Shown here: positions 23,997 through 33,601 of the stretch, piece after piece
Layout: each line of letters opens with the position of its first letter
Position numbering within the stretch: the first letter of the stretch is position 1
Source: an uncultured Gammaproteobacteria bacterium
Lineage (GTDB): Bacteria; Pseudomonadota; Gammaproteobacteria; Pseudomonadales; Pseudohongiellaceae
DNA length: 45,711 nucleotides
Reading direction: 5' to 3'
Assembly (NCBI GenBank): GCA_903837345.1
Contig: CAILUG010000058.1
Location: forward strand, 1-45,711
Translations under genes and position numbers: made by a program
The notes under the pieces: generated by a model
Told to the model about the DNA's origin: nothing
What the model saw: only the letters and a program-made list of their open reading frames with translations
Database searches by the model: none

Positions 23997-25763
23997 ATGG
24001 ATGGCCTTGGCCCTTTTGCTTTTACCACTACCTTGCTGCTTGAGCTCTGCAACAACCCCGCACATCCACTGATAACCTTCCGCGGGCAGACCTTCACCAG
24101 CGGTCAGTTGCTGCACAAGCTCAATCTGCTGGTGATGGCACTGCGCAAAAGCGGGACAAGGCGGGGTGAGTGTATCGGCGTTTGCATGCTGCGTGGCCCG
24201 GAACTGCTGGCCGCAATGCTGGCTATCTGGCATTGCGGTGCCGTTTACGTCCCATTCGATCCGGCTTTGCCACGCGAACGTCAGCGCCATATGGGGCAGG
24301 CTGCCAATGTCCGCATCCTGCTGACTCAGCCTGAACTTGAACAGCAAATGGACGAACTGCCCTTTTCACAGATTGTGGTATTACCCCTCACCCGGGAAAA
24401 TCCTGGCCACCCAGCCCCGCAAGACATTCTGGATACGGCCTGCAGGCCGCAGACTGACTCACCGGCCTATTTGATGTTCACATCCGGCAGCAGCGGCCTG
24501 CCCAAGGGCGTGCTGCTGAGCCATGGCAATCTTGCGGCTTTCTTTGCCTCGATATCCCAATTGTGGACCTTGCCGGCAGGCTTGCGTTACCTCGCCTGCG
24601 CCAACTCTGCCTTCGATATTTCGCTGTTTGAATATCTGGCACCACTGGTCTTTGCCGGCACACTGGTGCTGGCCGATGACAGTGAATTCCGCGATGGCGA
24701 GTTGCTGCTGCAATTGATGGTGCGTGAGCAGACCGATGTAATACAGGCCACACCGTCGCTATGGCAACTCTTGTGCAACCTGCCCTGGCCGGCCGGTTTG
24801 CAACCGCACCTGTTTATCAGCATCGGGGAAGCCCTCGCCAAAAACCTGGCACAGCAACTGCTGCCGCGTTGCCGGCAATTGTGGAATTTGTATGGGCCGA
24901 CTGAATGCACGATCTGGGCTACTGCGCATCAGGTCAGCGCACGCGATCTCGCAGCAGAAGCGCCGACCATTGTCAGCATCGGCACTGCATTGCCAGGTTA
25001 CAGTGCACAACTGATTGAAAACAACGAACTGTTGCTGGGTGGCCTGGGTGTCGGTCTGGGTTATCTGGGCTCAGCAGAACAGAGTGCCTGCAAATTCCTC
25101 ACTGCCGACGATAACGGTACGCGCTATTACAAAAGCGGCGACCTGTGCCGCCTGGATCCCGCAGGCCGTTTGCATTTTCTTGGACGCAGCGACAACCAGG
25201 TGAAAGTAAACGGTTATCGAATTGAACTGGAGGAAATTGAAGATCTGCTGCAAAGACATGATTCCCTGCTACAGGCAGCATGTGCGGTGAAATCCTTGCC
25301 ACAGGGCGCACAAATACTTGCCTTTATAGTGTGTAAAAGCGGTTCGCCCAATAAAAACGCCCACAGTCTCAACAATTGGCTCTCCAGGTCGTTGCCACCA
25401 TGGATGCTGCCGCACAGTTATCTGGTGGTGGATGTGCTGCCTCTGACGCCCAGCGGCAAGCTGGATCGTACAGCCTTGCTGGCAATCGCCGGGCAGGAAG
25501 CTGTCGGTTCGGGCGAGCAGCTTGATGATCTTGCCGGCCAGGTGGCACAAATTTTCTGCGAGGTGCTGGACCTGCCTGGCATCGGCCTGAACGAAAGCTT
25601 CTTTGATCTGGGCGGTTCGTCCATGCTGAGTGCCACTCTGGTACTGACCCTTAACCAGCGTTTTTCAACCAATATCAGTCTGCGCAAGGCGCTGGCCACG
25701 CCACCGACAGTAAAAAGTCTGACTGCATTGCTGGAAGCGTCCGGTATAACCGGTGCGACGTGA
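23997..25763 (+). CDS. NRPS adenylation domain plus carrier protein (A-PCP)
   Basis: 588 residues. The adenylation domain (about 1-500) shows all core motifs: A3 YLMFTSGSSGLPKGV (158-172), A4 FDISLFE, A5 NLYGPTECT (297-305), A7 YYKSGDL (377-383), A8 FLGRSDNQVKVNGYRIELEEIE (from 394) and A10 TPSGKLDR with catalytic Lys488. A C-terminal carrier domain follows, with the phosphopantetheine site FFDLGGSSMLS (attachment Ser542). It would activate one amino acid and hold it as a thioester. The specificity residues do not give a code I recognise. No thioesterase, reductase or condensation domain is present in this protein. It converges on the condensation gene, stop codons abutting as TGATCA. Start has no strong Shine-Dalgarno. 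Confidence 0.9.
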   Translation: MDGLGPFAFTTTLLLELCNNPAHPLITFRGQTFTSGQLLHKLNLLVMALRKSGTRRGECIGVCMLRGPELLAAMLAIWHCGAVYVPFDPALPRERQRHMGQAANVRILLTQPELEQQMDELPFSQIVVLPLTRENPGHPAPQDILDTACRPQTDSPAYLMFTSGSSGLPKGVLLSHGNLAAFFASISQLWTLPAGLRYLACANSAFDISLFEYLAPLVFAGTLVLADDSEFRDGELLLQLMVREQTDVIQATPSLWQLLCNLPWPAGLQPHLFISIGEALAKNLAQQLLPRCRQLWNLYGPTECTIWATAHQVSARDLAAEAPTIVSIGTALPGYSAQLIENNELLLGGLGVGLGYLGSAEQSACKFLTADDNGTRYYKSGDLCRLDPAGRLHFLGRSDNQVKVNGYRIELEEIEDLLQRHDSLLQAACAVKSLPQGAQILAFIVCKSGSPNKNAHSLNNWLSRSLPPWMLPHSYLVVDVLPLTPSGKLDRTALLAIAGQEAVGSGEQLDDLAGQVAQIFCEVLDLPGIGLNESFFDLGGSSMLSATLVLTLNQRFSTNISLRKALATPPTVKSLTALLEASGITGAT

Positions 25764-27323
25764 TCAAGTCATCAGCATTTGCAGGTTGCCCAGCACTTTG
25801 GTTGCTATCGATTCCACCAGCGTCGCAGACAAAACAGCTTCGGCATAATCCACTTGCACACACAAACCGGCTGCAACAGTTGTGACTTCCAGTTTGAGTA
25901 CATGCTGACCATAGGCAGATGCCAGCGGCCGGGTACGGCAGGCAAGTTCGGCAAAGCTGCATGCAGGAGCGGGAAAATTCTGCAGTGCCAGTATTACCTC
26001 ACTCCAGGCATTGCCATCTGCCAGCAAGGGAGGACGCAGGGTCTGCACCAGTGATTGCCAGGGTACAGCATGGGCTTGCACCTGGGTAAGTTCCTGCTGC
26101 ACCCGCAACATCAATTGCCTGATGCTCTCGTCTTCAAGCAAAGTAATCCGCACAGGCAGCAGGTTCATGTAGCAACCCACACTGGCTTCCTCGTCGGTAC
26201 GAGTACGCCCGGCCACTGGAAATGCGATCACTTGATCGGGAAATTTGCCCACCTCTGCCAGTGCGCTGGCCAATGCGCTCACCAGAGCAGCAAAAAGCGT
26301 TACTTCACAGCTGGCACAGCTGGCCAGCAACAGTTGTAGTTGTACCTGCGGCCACAACCAGCGCCTTGATTGCAGCCTGTAGGGCCAGTGCTGTGGTTGG
26401 GCTTGCCACGGCAGGGATGCCGACGGCGGCAAATCAGCAAGCCTGGCTTGCCACCAGGCGAGCCTGGTGGCGTGACTTCCACTGCACAACAGCAATTGTT
26501 GCCGCCAGCAATGTCTGGCAAAAGCCGTATCAATTGACCCAGGCAACCAGTGCGGATCTGCCAGCAACGCGTTATAGGCTCGTGCCAGTTGTTGCAACAA
26601 CACTGTTCCTGACCAGCCATCAAGCAGACAGTGATGGCAGCACAACAACAAGCTGTATGAATCTGACGAATGACGAAACAGCCGCCATCGCCACAGTGAC
26701 AAACCCAACTCGAACGGTTCTTGCATCAGGCGTTGCGCTGTCTTCGCAAGTGCATGTAATGGCAGTTCTTCAACATGCAATACCCTGGCTTTACAGGCAG
26801 GAATGACCACTCGCAAATGTTTCCCTCCGGCATCAGGCTGCAAGCAGCTCTGCAGCAAAGGAAACTGCAAGCGCACGGCATTGAGAGCCTGTTCCAGCAC
26901 GGCAACCTGCAATGGACCCTGCAATTCCAGCACTGTTCCATTGTTATACAAGCCGCGGTTGTCAGCCTGCAGTTCGCTGAACCACAAGCCCTGCTGGCTG
27001 CAGGATGCAGGAAAATCCAGCGTGTTTTCCATGCCAGGCCCGGGCTTTGGCAGCGAGTGCTTTCCTGCCATCAGCGCGCCACAACAGCCGGCCATCTTGC
27101 GTGGCGTGCTGAACAGCCAGGGTTGTGCCAGTGGCAATTCCACTTCCCACTCTGCTTGCAGCCGCATCAACAGCCGCGAAAGTTGCAGCGAATCACCACC
27201 GGCCAGATAGAAATTGTCATCGGCATTGATGGCTGATACTCCCAGCATTTCGCACCAGTAACGACAAACACTTGCGAGCAAAGCTTGCTCATCAAAGTGC
27301 TGCAGAATTTTGGCGGTTTTCAT
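25764..27323 (-). CDS. NRPS carrier protein plus condensation domain (PCP-C)
   Basis: 519 residues from the ATG at 27323, which overlaps the stop of the upstream ligase as ATGA. An N-terminal carrier domain (about 10-85) has the pantetheine site NFYLAGGDSLQLS with Ser45. A condensation domain follows (about 105-510): SCSQQGLWFSE (C1-like), and the catalytic CCHHCLLDGWSG with His231 and Asp235 in the HHxxxDG motif, then VGCYMNLLPVRI (C5-like). It would receive an acyl or aryl group on carrier 1 and pass it to the aminoacyl group on the A-PCP protein. The arrangement carrier-then-condensation without an adenylation domain implies loading by the adjacent ligase. Confidence 0.88.
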   Translation of the reverse strand: MKTAKILQHFDEQALLASVCRYWCEMLGVSAINADDNFYLAGGDSLQLSRLLMRLQAEWEVELPLAQPWLFSTPRKMAGCCGALMAGKHSLPKPGPGMENTLDFPASCSQQGLWFSELQADNRGLYNNGTVLELQGPLQVAVLEQALNAVRLQFPLLQSCLQPDAGGKHLRVVIPACKARVLHVEELPLHALAKTAQRLMQEPFELGLSLWRWRLFRHSSDSYSLLLCCHHCLLDGWSGTVLLQQLARAYNALLADPHWLPGSIDTAFARHCWRQQLLLCSGSHATRLAWWQARLADLPPSASLPWQAQPQHWPYRLQSRRWLWPQVQLQLLLASCASCEVTLFAALVSALASALAEVGKFPDQVIAFPVAGRTRTDEEASVGCYMNLLPVRITLLEDESIRQLMLRVQQELTQVQAHAVPWQSLVQTLRPPLLADGNAWSEVILALQNFPAPACSFAELACRTRPLASAYGQHVLKLEVTTVAAGLCVQVDYAEAVLSATLVESIATKVLGNLQMLMT

Positions 27324-28873
27324 GCGTTTGTCCCCGCCGGTGCCAATTGCCTGGACAGGCTGTAACCAAGTTGCAGCAAGTGCCGGCACCTTGCACGATC
27401 CGGCTTGTCGCCACCATTACGCGGCAAGGCAGCAAAAAACTGCACCCATACCGGTGTGGCATAGACCGCACCCCGCTGCAGGTAAAAGTCAACCAGTGCA
27501 TTGGCAGTCACACTGGCCCCTGCTGCCAGCTCCACTGCTGCGGCAAGTCGTTGCCTGCCATCTTCCAGCTGAATTGGAGCTGCAATACAGAAATGAATGG
27601 AAGGATGCTCGCGCAGTATCAGCTCCACTTCTTGCGGATAGACGTTGCGGCCGTTGATGACACACATCAGATCGGCACGGCTCACAAAAAAATAAAATCC
27701 ATCCATGTCGCGCCGGAACAAGTCGCCGGTATGGAACCAGCCATCACGGTATTTGCGGAAATTCAGTTCTTCACTGGTGTAGCAAGGTCTGGTGGTAATA
27801 TTGCGAACGCACAACTCACCCTCGCTCTGGTTTTCACTGCCATCTGCTGCAAGCAATTTGGCTTCGCCAAAATGCAGGCGCCCGCAACTGCCAGGCGGCT
27901 CAATTAGTGCTGCAGTGTTGTAGATGCCAGTCAGACATTCACTCATGCCATAGGCGTTGTGCACAGGCAATGCGAGGCGAGCTGACAGTTGCTGCAATTG
28001 CGAATGACTGATTGACTCACCCATGGCCAGACAATGACGCAAATCAGGCAAGGCATTGCCGGTATCCCCAGACAACAATTCCTGCCAGAGCGCCGGGACC
28101 AGCAATACCAGTTGGCACCGCAGCTTTCGCAAAAGTGCAAGGTGGTCACGGGCGTCGTGGCTACGCAACAGATGCAGACAACGGCCCTCCAGCATGGCCA
28201 GCAGACAAAAACTGAGGCCGCCAAAATGCGTTACCGGCAGTACATTCACGCGGTCAGAATACGAATCTGAAACGGGTTTATCAGGAAAAGCTCCGTAGAG
28301 TTCATGCAATTTCCAGAGATAATTATTGAGCATGCTGCGGGTAAAACGCATGCCCTTGGGTTGGCCGGTGGAACCTGAGCTATGGAACAGCAATAGCGGA
28401 GGATCGGCGTTGGTCTGCGCTGTGACTTCAGCACTTGCCGAGGTCAAGGCTGCCCCGGCAATCAGCGGCTGCAGCCATTCAGCTGCCCGCTCTCGTATTT
28501 GCAATACAGTAGTCTCACCAAACGCCAGCATCCTGTGTGGATCATCTACAATCACCAACCGGGGAGTTTGTGCCTCCAGCAGAGCCTGCAACTGCTGACT
28601 GGAAAAATCAGGATGCAGCGGCATCAGACACAATTGCAGGGAAATGGCAGCGAGCAGGATGGCAAAGCATTGGGGATTATTGGCAGTACTGACCAGTACG
28701 CGGTCACCGGCAGCAAGACCCTCGGCCAGCAACACCCGTTCCACATAACGCCGCTGTTGCTGCAGTTCGTCACAACTCCAGCTCAAGGTGTGTACAGTGC
28801 CTTCGACCAGCGTCAAAACTGTACGTGGTCCGGCAAGCGCCAGCAACCGTTGCAAACACTCCATGTCTTTCAT
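27320..28873 (-). CDS. AMP-dependent acyl/aryl-acid ligase, likely loading enzyme of the NRPS
   Basis: ANL-superfamily enzyme of 517 residues. ATP-binding P-loop LLFHSSGSTGQPKGM (about 162-176), NAYGMSECLTG, WFHTGDLFRRD, hinge region SRADLMCVINGRNVYPQEVE and a terminal RNGGDKPDR with the catalytic Lys. No carrier domain is attached. The AGGAGG Shine-Dalgarno favours the ATG at 28873 over the one at 28876. It overlaps the carrier-condensation gene by ATGA, so the two are coupled. The role as loader of carrier 1 is inferred from gene order. Whether it activates a fatty, aryl or amino acid cannot be told. Confidence 0.85.
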   Translation of the reverse strand: MKDMECLQRLLALAGPRTVLTLVEGTVHTLSWSCDELQQQRRYVERVLLAEGLAAGDRVLVSTANNPQCFAILLAAISLQLCLMPLHPDFSSQQLQALLEAQTPRLVIVDDPHRMLAFGETTVLQIRERAAEWLQPLIAGAALTSASAEVTAQTNADPPLLLFHSSGSTGQPKGMRFTRSMLNNYLWKLHELYGAFPDKPVSDSYSDRVNVLPVTHFGGLSFCLLAMLEGRCLHLLRSHDARDHLALLRKLRCQLVLLVPALWQELLSGDTGNALPDLRHCLAMGESISHSQLQQLSARLALPVHNAYGMSECLTGIYNTAALIEPPGSCGRLHFGEAKLLAADGSENQSEGELCVRNITTRPCYTSEELNFRKYRDGWFHTGDLFRRDMDGFYFFVSRADLMCVINGRNVYPQEVELILREHPSIHFCIAAPIQLEDGRQRLAAAVELAAGASVTANALVDFYLQRGAVYATPVWVQFFAALPRNGGDKPDRARCRHLLQLGYSLSRQLAPAGTNA

Positions 28874-28964
28874 CATCGCCTCCTGCGATAAACACGGCTA
28901 TAGCCTAGTACATATGCGGAGATTTGTCCTGGCTGTTTTGGCTTCTGACCGTGCCCGGTCCAGC

Positions 28965-28992
28965 TTGTCCACCAACTACGTTGTGCTACGCT
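28965..28992 (+). promoter_or_regulatory. Possible promoter of the S46 peptidase gene
   Basis: TTGTCC (28965-28970), a 16-base spacer and TACGCT (28987-28992) precede the GTG start by 33 bases. Confidence 0.35.
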
Positions 28993-29025
28993 CTCCCAGG
29001 ACTATACAACCGCAATGGAGCCCTT

Positions 29026-31110
29026 GTGCCACGTCTTGCTTCCCTCTTCCCTACCCTGTTGCTTGGTCTTGTGGCTGCAACTGCCCTTGCCGATGAAGGC
29101 ATGTGGACCTTCGACAATTTTCCGTTCGCCAAAGTGAACAGCGCCTATGGGCTCAAGCTCGATCAACGCTGGGCCGACCGCATCCGGCTCGGTTCGGTGC
29201 GGCTCACTTCCGGTTGTTCCGCCTCGCTGGTCAGTCCGCAAGGCCTGGTGATGACCAATCATCATTGCGTGGTCGAGTGCGTGCAGAATTTTTCACGCTC
29301 GGGGCCGGATCTGGTGCAGCTGGGTTTCTTCACCAGGCGCCGCGATGAAGAACGGCACTGTGCCGGCATGGCTGCTGAAATCCTGCAGGAAATCACTGAT
29401 GTCACCAGCCGTATCGCAGCAGTGACTGCCAAAGGCAGCGGCGCCAGCTTCATTCATGCCCGCGACAGCGAAATCGCCGCCATCGAATCCGCCTGCCAGG
29501 GCAAGGCCAGGGACAAGCGCTGCGAAGTGGTGTCGCTCTACCAGGGCGGCCAGTACAAACTCTATCGCTATCAACGTTTCGACGATGTAAGGCTGGTGTT
29601 TGCCCCGGAATTCAATACCGCCTTCTTCGGCGGTGATCCCGACAATTTCAATTTCCCCCGTTATGACTACGATGCGGCTTTTCTGCGCCTGTATGTGAAT
29701 GGCAAAGCCGCCAGCACACCCAACAATCTGCACTGGCGTACCACACCACTCACCGCCGGAGAACCGGTGTTTGTGTCCGGCAATCCGGGCTCCACCAGCC
29801 GGCTCTACACCACCGACCAGATGGCCTTTCTGCGTGATTACTACCTGCCGTGGCGACTGGCCACCTTGTCAGAATTGCGCGGCCGTCTGCTCGCCTATTC
29901 CGCTCTGGGTGCAGCACAGGCCCTGATTGCCACCGATGCCTTGTTCGGTGTGGAAAATTCTTTCAAAGCCTTCACCGGCGAGCGTGAGGCACTGGTGGAT
30001 GCCAATGTGTTCGGCAAGCAGGCTGCCGCTGAAAACGATCTGAAAGCCCGCATTGCCGGCAACGCCGCACTGGCAATGCAGGTGGGTTCCGCATGGAATG
30101 ATATCGCTGCCGCCGAAAACCGTTACCGCGGCTTCTTCCTCGCCTATCAATATCTGGAAGCCCGCGCTGGCGGCGGCTCTGAATTGTTCGGCTATGCCCG
30201 TACGCTGGTGCGGGCTGCGGCCGAGCGCGAACTGCCTGACAGCGAACGACTGCCGGCCTACAGCAATGCCAGACTGCCCGGCATGGAGCAGGAACTGTTT
30301 GCGGATGCACCGGCGCAACCGCCGCTGGAAAAACTCGATCTGGAATTCTGGCTGTCGAAAACCCGCGAATATCTCACTGCCGATGATCCGCTTACCGTGC
30401 TGGTACTGGGCAAACAAAGTCCGCAAGCCCTGGCTACACAACTGGTCGAAGGCACCAGACTGGGAGATCGCGCTGAACGCCGTCGCTTGTATGAAGGCGG
30501 CACTGCCGCCATTGCTGCCTCGGCTGACCCGATGATCATTTTTGCCCGCACGATTGACGCCGCAGCCCGCCAACTGCGCAAACGCTATAACGAAGAGATC
30601 AGCGGTCCTGTCACCAGGGCGCAGGAGCAGATCGCCCGTGCCCGTTTTGCGTTGTTGGGTGACAGCGTCTACCCCGATGCCACTTTCACGCTGCGACTGT
30701 CCTATGGCACTGTGCAAGGCTGGACCGAACCTTCCGGACGCAAAGTGGAACCGTTCACGCATTTCAGCGGCCTCTACCAACGCGCCACCGATGCAGTCCC
30801 GTTCCGCCTGACTGAACGCTGGCAGGCGGCTCATGAACGGCTCAACCCGGATACCATTTTCGATGTCAGCACCAACAACGACATCATCGGCGGCAACTCC
30901 GGCTCACCCCTGCTCGACAAGGACGGACAAGTGGTCGGAGCCATTTTCGATGGCAACATCCACTCGCTCGGTGGCGATTACGTATTCGACGCCAGTATGA
31001 ATCGCGCCGTGGCCGTAGCCGTAACCGCAATCAGCGAAGGACTCGGGAAAGTCTATATGCTGCCAGAGCTCCTGACTGAATTGACAGGAGCACAAGCCAA
31101 AACCAAATGA
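29026..31110 (+). CDS. S46-family dipeptidyl-peptidase, DPP7-type
   Basis: Exopeptidase that removes dipeptides from the N-terminus of periplasmic peptides. I chose the GTG at 29026, with GGAG 5 bases upstream, because it begins a clean signal peptide (PRLASLFPTLLLGLVAATALADEG). The open frame runs to an ATG at 28924 but the extra 34 residues are not signal-like. From GTG the protein is 694 residues, within the family range. Catalytic triad: His80 in VMTNHHCV, Asp214 in FPRYDYDAAF, Ser625 in IIGGNSGSPLLD. The specificity residue 18 after the Ser is Gly643 (AIFDGNIHSL), as in DPP7/DAP BII (hydrophobic P1 residues), where DPP11 has Arg. It is divergent from the NRPS ligase. Confidence 0.92.
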   Translation: MPRLASLFPTLLLGLVAATALADEGMWTFDNFPFAKVNSAYGLKLDQRWADRIRLGSVRLTSGCSASLVSPQGLVMTNHHCVVECVQNFSRSGPDLVQLGFFTRRRDEERHCAGMAAEILQEITDVTSRIAAVTAKGSGASFIHARDSEIAAIESACQGKARDKRCEVVSLYQGGQYKLYRYQRFDDVRLVFAPEFNTAFFGGDPDNFNFPRYDYDAAFLRLYVNGKAASTPNNLHWRTTPLTAGEPVFVSGNPGSTSRLYTTDQMAFLRDYYLPWRLATLSELRGRLLAYSALGAAQALIATDALFGVENSFKAFTGEREALVDANVFGKQAAAENDLKARIAGNAALAMQVGSAWNDIAAAENRYRGFFLAYQYLEARAGGGSELFGYARTLVRAAAERELPDSERLPAYSNARLPGMEQELFADAPAQPPLEKLDLEFWLSKTREYLTADDPLTVLVLGKQSPQALATQLVEGTRLGDRAERRRLYEGGTAAIAASADPMIIFARTIDAAARQLRKRYNEEISGPVTRAQEQIARARFALLGDSVYPDATFTLRLSYGTVQGWTEPSGRKVEPFTHFSGLYQRATDAVPFRLTERWQAAHERLNPDTIFDVSTNNDIIGGNSGSPLLDKDGQVVGAIFDGNIHSLGGDYVFDASMNRAVAVAVTAISEGLGKVYMLPELLTELTGAQAKTK

Positions 31111-31166
31111 GGGGTGTCTCCACCTTCATGGAGTCGCATCGCACTGGCCAATGCCGCAGGCACTAT

Positions 31167-33476
31167 TCAGTTATCCAGCATTTCCCGGATTTTCTGGGAC
31201 AGCTCGGCACTGCGATAGGGTTTGGCAATCAGCCGGTTGCGCCAGCGCTCCATGGATACCTGGTTTTCCACCCTGGCGTAACCGGTGGTAAGCAACACTT
31301 TCAGATCAGGCTGCAACGCAAGCGCCGCATCTGCCAGCTCCACTCCATTCAGCCGGCCAGGCATGACGATGTCGCTGAACAACAGATCGATTTTGTAGTC
31401 ACCTTGCAGGATTTGCAGCGCCTTTTCACCACTGGTGCAAGCGATTACGCAGTAGCCCAGCTGCTCCAGATGCAAACTGGTCACCTTGACGATCTCTGCT
31501 TCATCATCTACCAGCAGGATTGTCTCTTGTCCATGGACTGCCAGAGGCTCACTGCCCCTGTTGTTTTGCAGAACTGCCGTTTTGCCGGTATGCGATAGCA
31601 CTGGCAGGAACAGGGTGAATTGCGAGCCTTTGCCAGGCACTGAATCGACGGTAATGAAACCTTTGGAACGCTGCACAAAACCATAGACCATCGACAGGCC
31701 GAGGCCTGTGCCCTTGTCACCCGGCTTGGTGGTGAAATACGGTTCAAAAATCTTTTCCATGATTTCCCGGCTCATGCCCACACCGGTATCACTCACCTTG
31801 AGTTCCACATAGTGGCCGGGCGCAAGCACAATGTTGTTGAGAAATCGGGCATGCTCCACGACACAATTGCGGGTGGTGAAAAGCAGGTTGCCGCCTTGTG
31901 GCATGGCATCACCGGCATTGATCGCAAGATTGACCAGTGCATCCTCGAAATCACCGGCATCGACCTCTACCTAGCCTATCATCGGATCCAGGCGCATTTC
32001 GACCGAGATCAATGCAGTCAGCGATTTGCTGATCAACACATCAAGACCGGACAACACACGGTTGATGTCGAGCACTGAGCTCTGCAGTGGTGATTGCCGC
32101 GAGAAATTCAGCAGACGCCTGGTCAGCACCGACCCACGCAGCGCCGCATTGCGGGCATTTTCCAGCGGCTCCAGTGCTGGATGATCTTGCGCAATCTGCA
32201 GTTCGGCCAATTCCACGTTGCCCACCACAATGCCGAGCAGATTGTTGAAGTCGTGGGCGATGCCGCCGCTGAGCTGGCCTATCGCTTCCATCTTCTGTGC
32301 GCGCCTGAGCGAGGCTTCGGTCAGTTTCAGTTCGGTAAGATCAGTACTGACCGAAATGTATTCTTCAATGTTGCCGAGTCCGTCTTTCAGCGGCACGATG
32401 GTGCTATAGAGCCAGAAGATGCGGCCGCTGCGTGATTTGCGGCTTATCTCCCCCTGCCATACTTGGCCCTTGCTGATGGAATTCCACAGCTGGTCATAAA
32501 ATTCTTCCTGATGGATAGCGGTTCGCATCAGGCTGTGGTGCTGGCCGACCAGTTGCTCCCGGGTGTATTCACTGATTTCCAGAAATTTGTCGTTCACATG
32601 TTTGAATGTGCCGCTGGTATCGGTTATGGCAAGAATCGCGTGCTTGTCCAGAATGTGTTTATGGCTTTCCAGCGAACGCAAAGCCCGCTCCATACCAATT
32701 TGCAGCTCCATCAAATCGGTGATGTCCTGAAGCATGCCCTCCAGTTTTTCCACCCTGCCATCCTGAAATACAGGAAATGAAATTGAGCGCACCCATTTGG
32801 GTACACCCTTGGCTGTGACCATCCTGGAAGTAAGTGAAGTGGGGGTACCTGAAAGCGCAATTTCAAGTTCACGACGAACCCTGCCAACATCTTCAGGTGT
32901 CATGAACTGCTCCGAATTTGAGGGCGAGGTGATGAAATCACGATCTACTTCATGGATCGCATACATCTCGTCGGTCCACTGCATGTCACCAGTGGCGACA
33001 TCAAAAAACCAGCCCCCCAGTTTGGCAATGTGCTCTGTACGTTTGAGCATCTGCTCGCTTTTCTGCAAAGCTTCAATCGATCTAACAATATCAGTGCGGT
33101 CACGACACACCACCACAATATGGCTGACTTTGTCTGCAGAGTCCTTGAGCGGCAGATAGCGCAATTCCAGGTAAAAGCTGCCGAGGCCGGGCACGTCGAA
33201 CCACTGTTCGAACAATTGGTCGGCACCTGCCTTGCTGGCCTCCAGCAAGGGTTTCACTGCCGCCTGGTAATGATCGGGATTGTGTCCGAATGCCGTTTCC
33301 ATGGACGTGCCAGGAAAGTACGCCCTTGGCTGGCCGAACATGTCGGCATAACCCTGATTGACCAGTACAAAACAGAAATTGCTGTCAAGCAAGGCAAGCA
33401 TGTCCCTGCTGCAGTCCAACATTCTGGTCAGAAGATCAATCAACAGGCCTTGATCTTTTGATGCCCCTTCGCTCAT
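31167..33476 (-). pseudogene. Hybrid sensor histidine kinase interrupted by an in-frame TAG
   Basis: Reads from the ATG at 33476 (AGGA about 8 bases upstream) to a TAG at 31971-31973, then continues in the same frame to 31167. Part 1 (501 residues): three PAS-like domains (about 20-130, 150-255, 275-385) and the dimerisation helix with His408 in GGIAHDFNNLLG. Part 2: HATPase ([42 protein letters not shown]) and a receiver (ILLVDDEAE, SDIVMP, AKPYR). The TAG falls where relatives have Trp before VEVD, so TGG to TAG is the simplest change. As it stands, the phospho-accepting and ATP-binding halves are separate. Alternatives: sequencing error, amber read-through, or two complementing polypeptides from an internal start such as the ATG at 31904. 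Confidence 0.85.
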
Positions 33477-33601
33477 ATTCTGGTCCTGCAAACCGGTTTG
33501 CCGGTTTGCTGATTTGTGGACTGCCTCCTGGTAACGCATCTTAAATCAACACAAACTTGCAGTGTCAGACTGATTCAAAGCCAACCGGAAGTTGCATCAA
33601 C

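Noticed and set aside
24597-24911. Reading the A-domain specificity code
   Set aside because: Residues at the code positions could be located only roughly, and the result (Asp-Ile-Phe-Ser-Trp-Leu) matched no code I know, so no amino acid is assigned.
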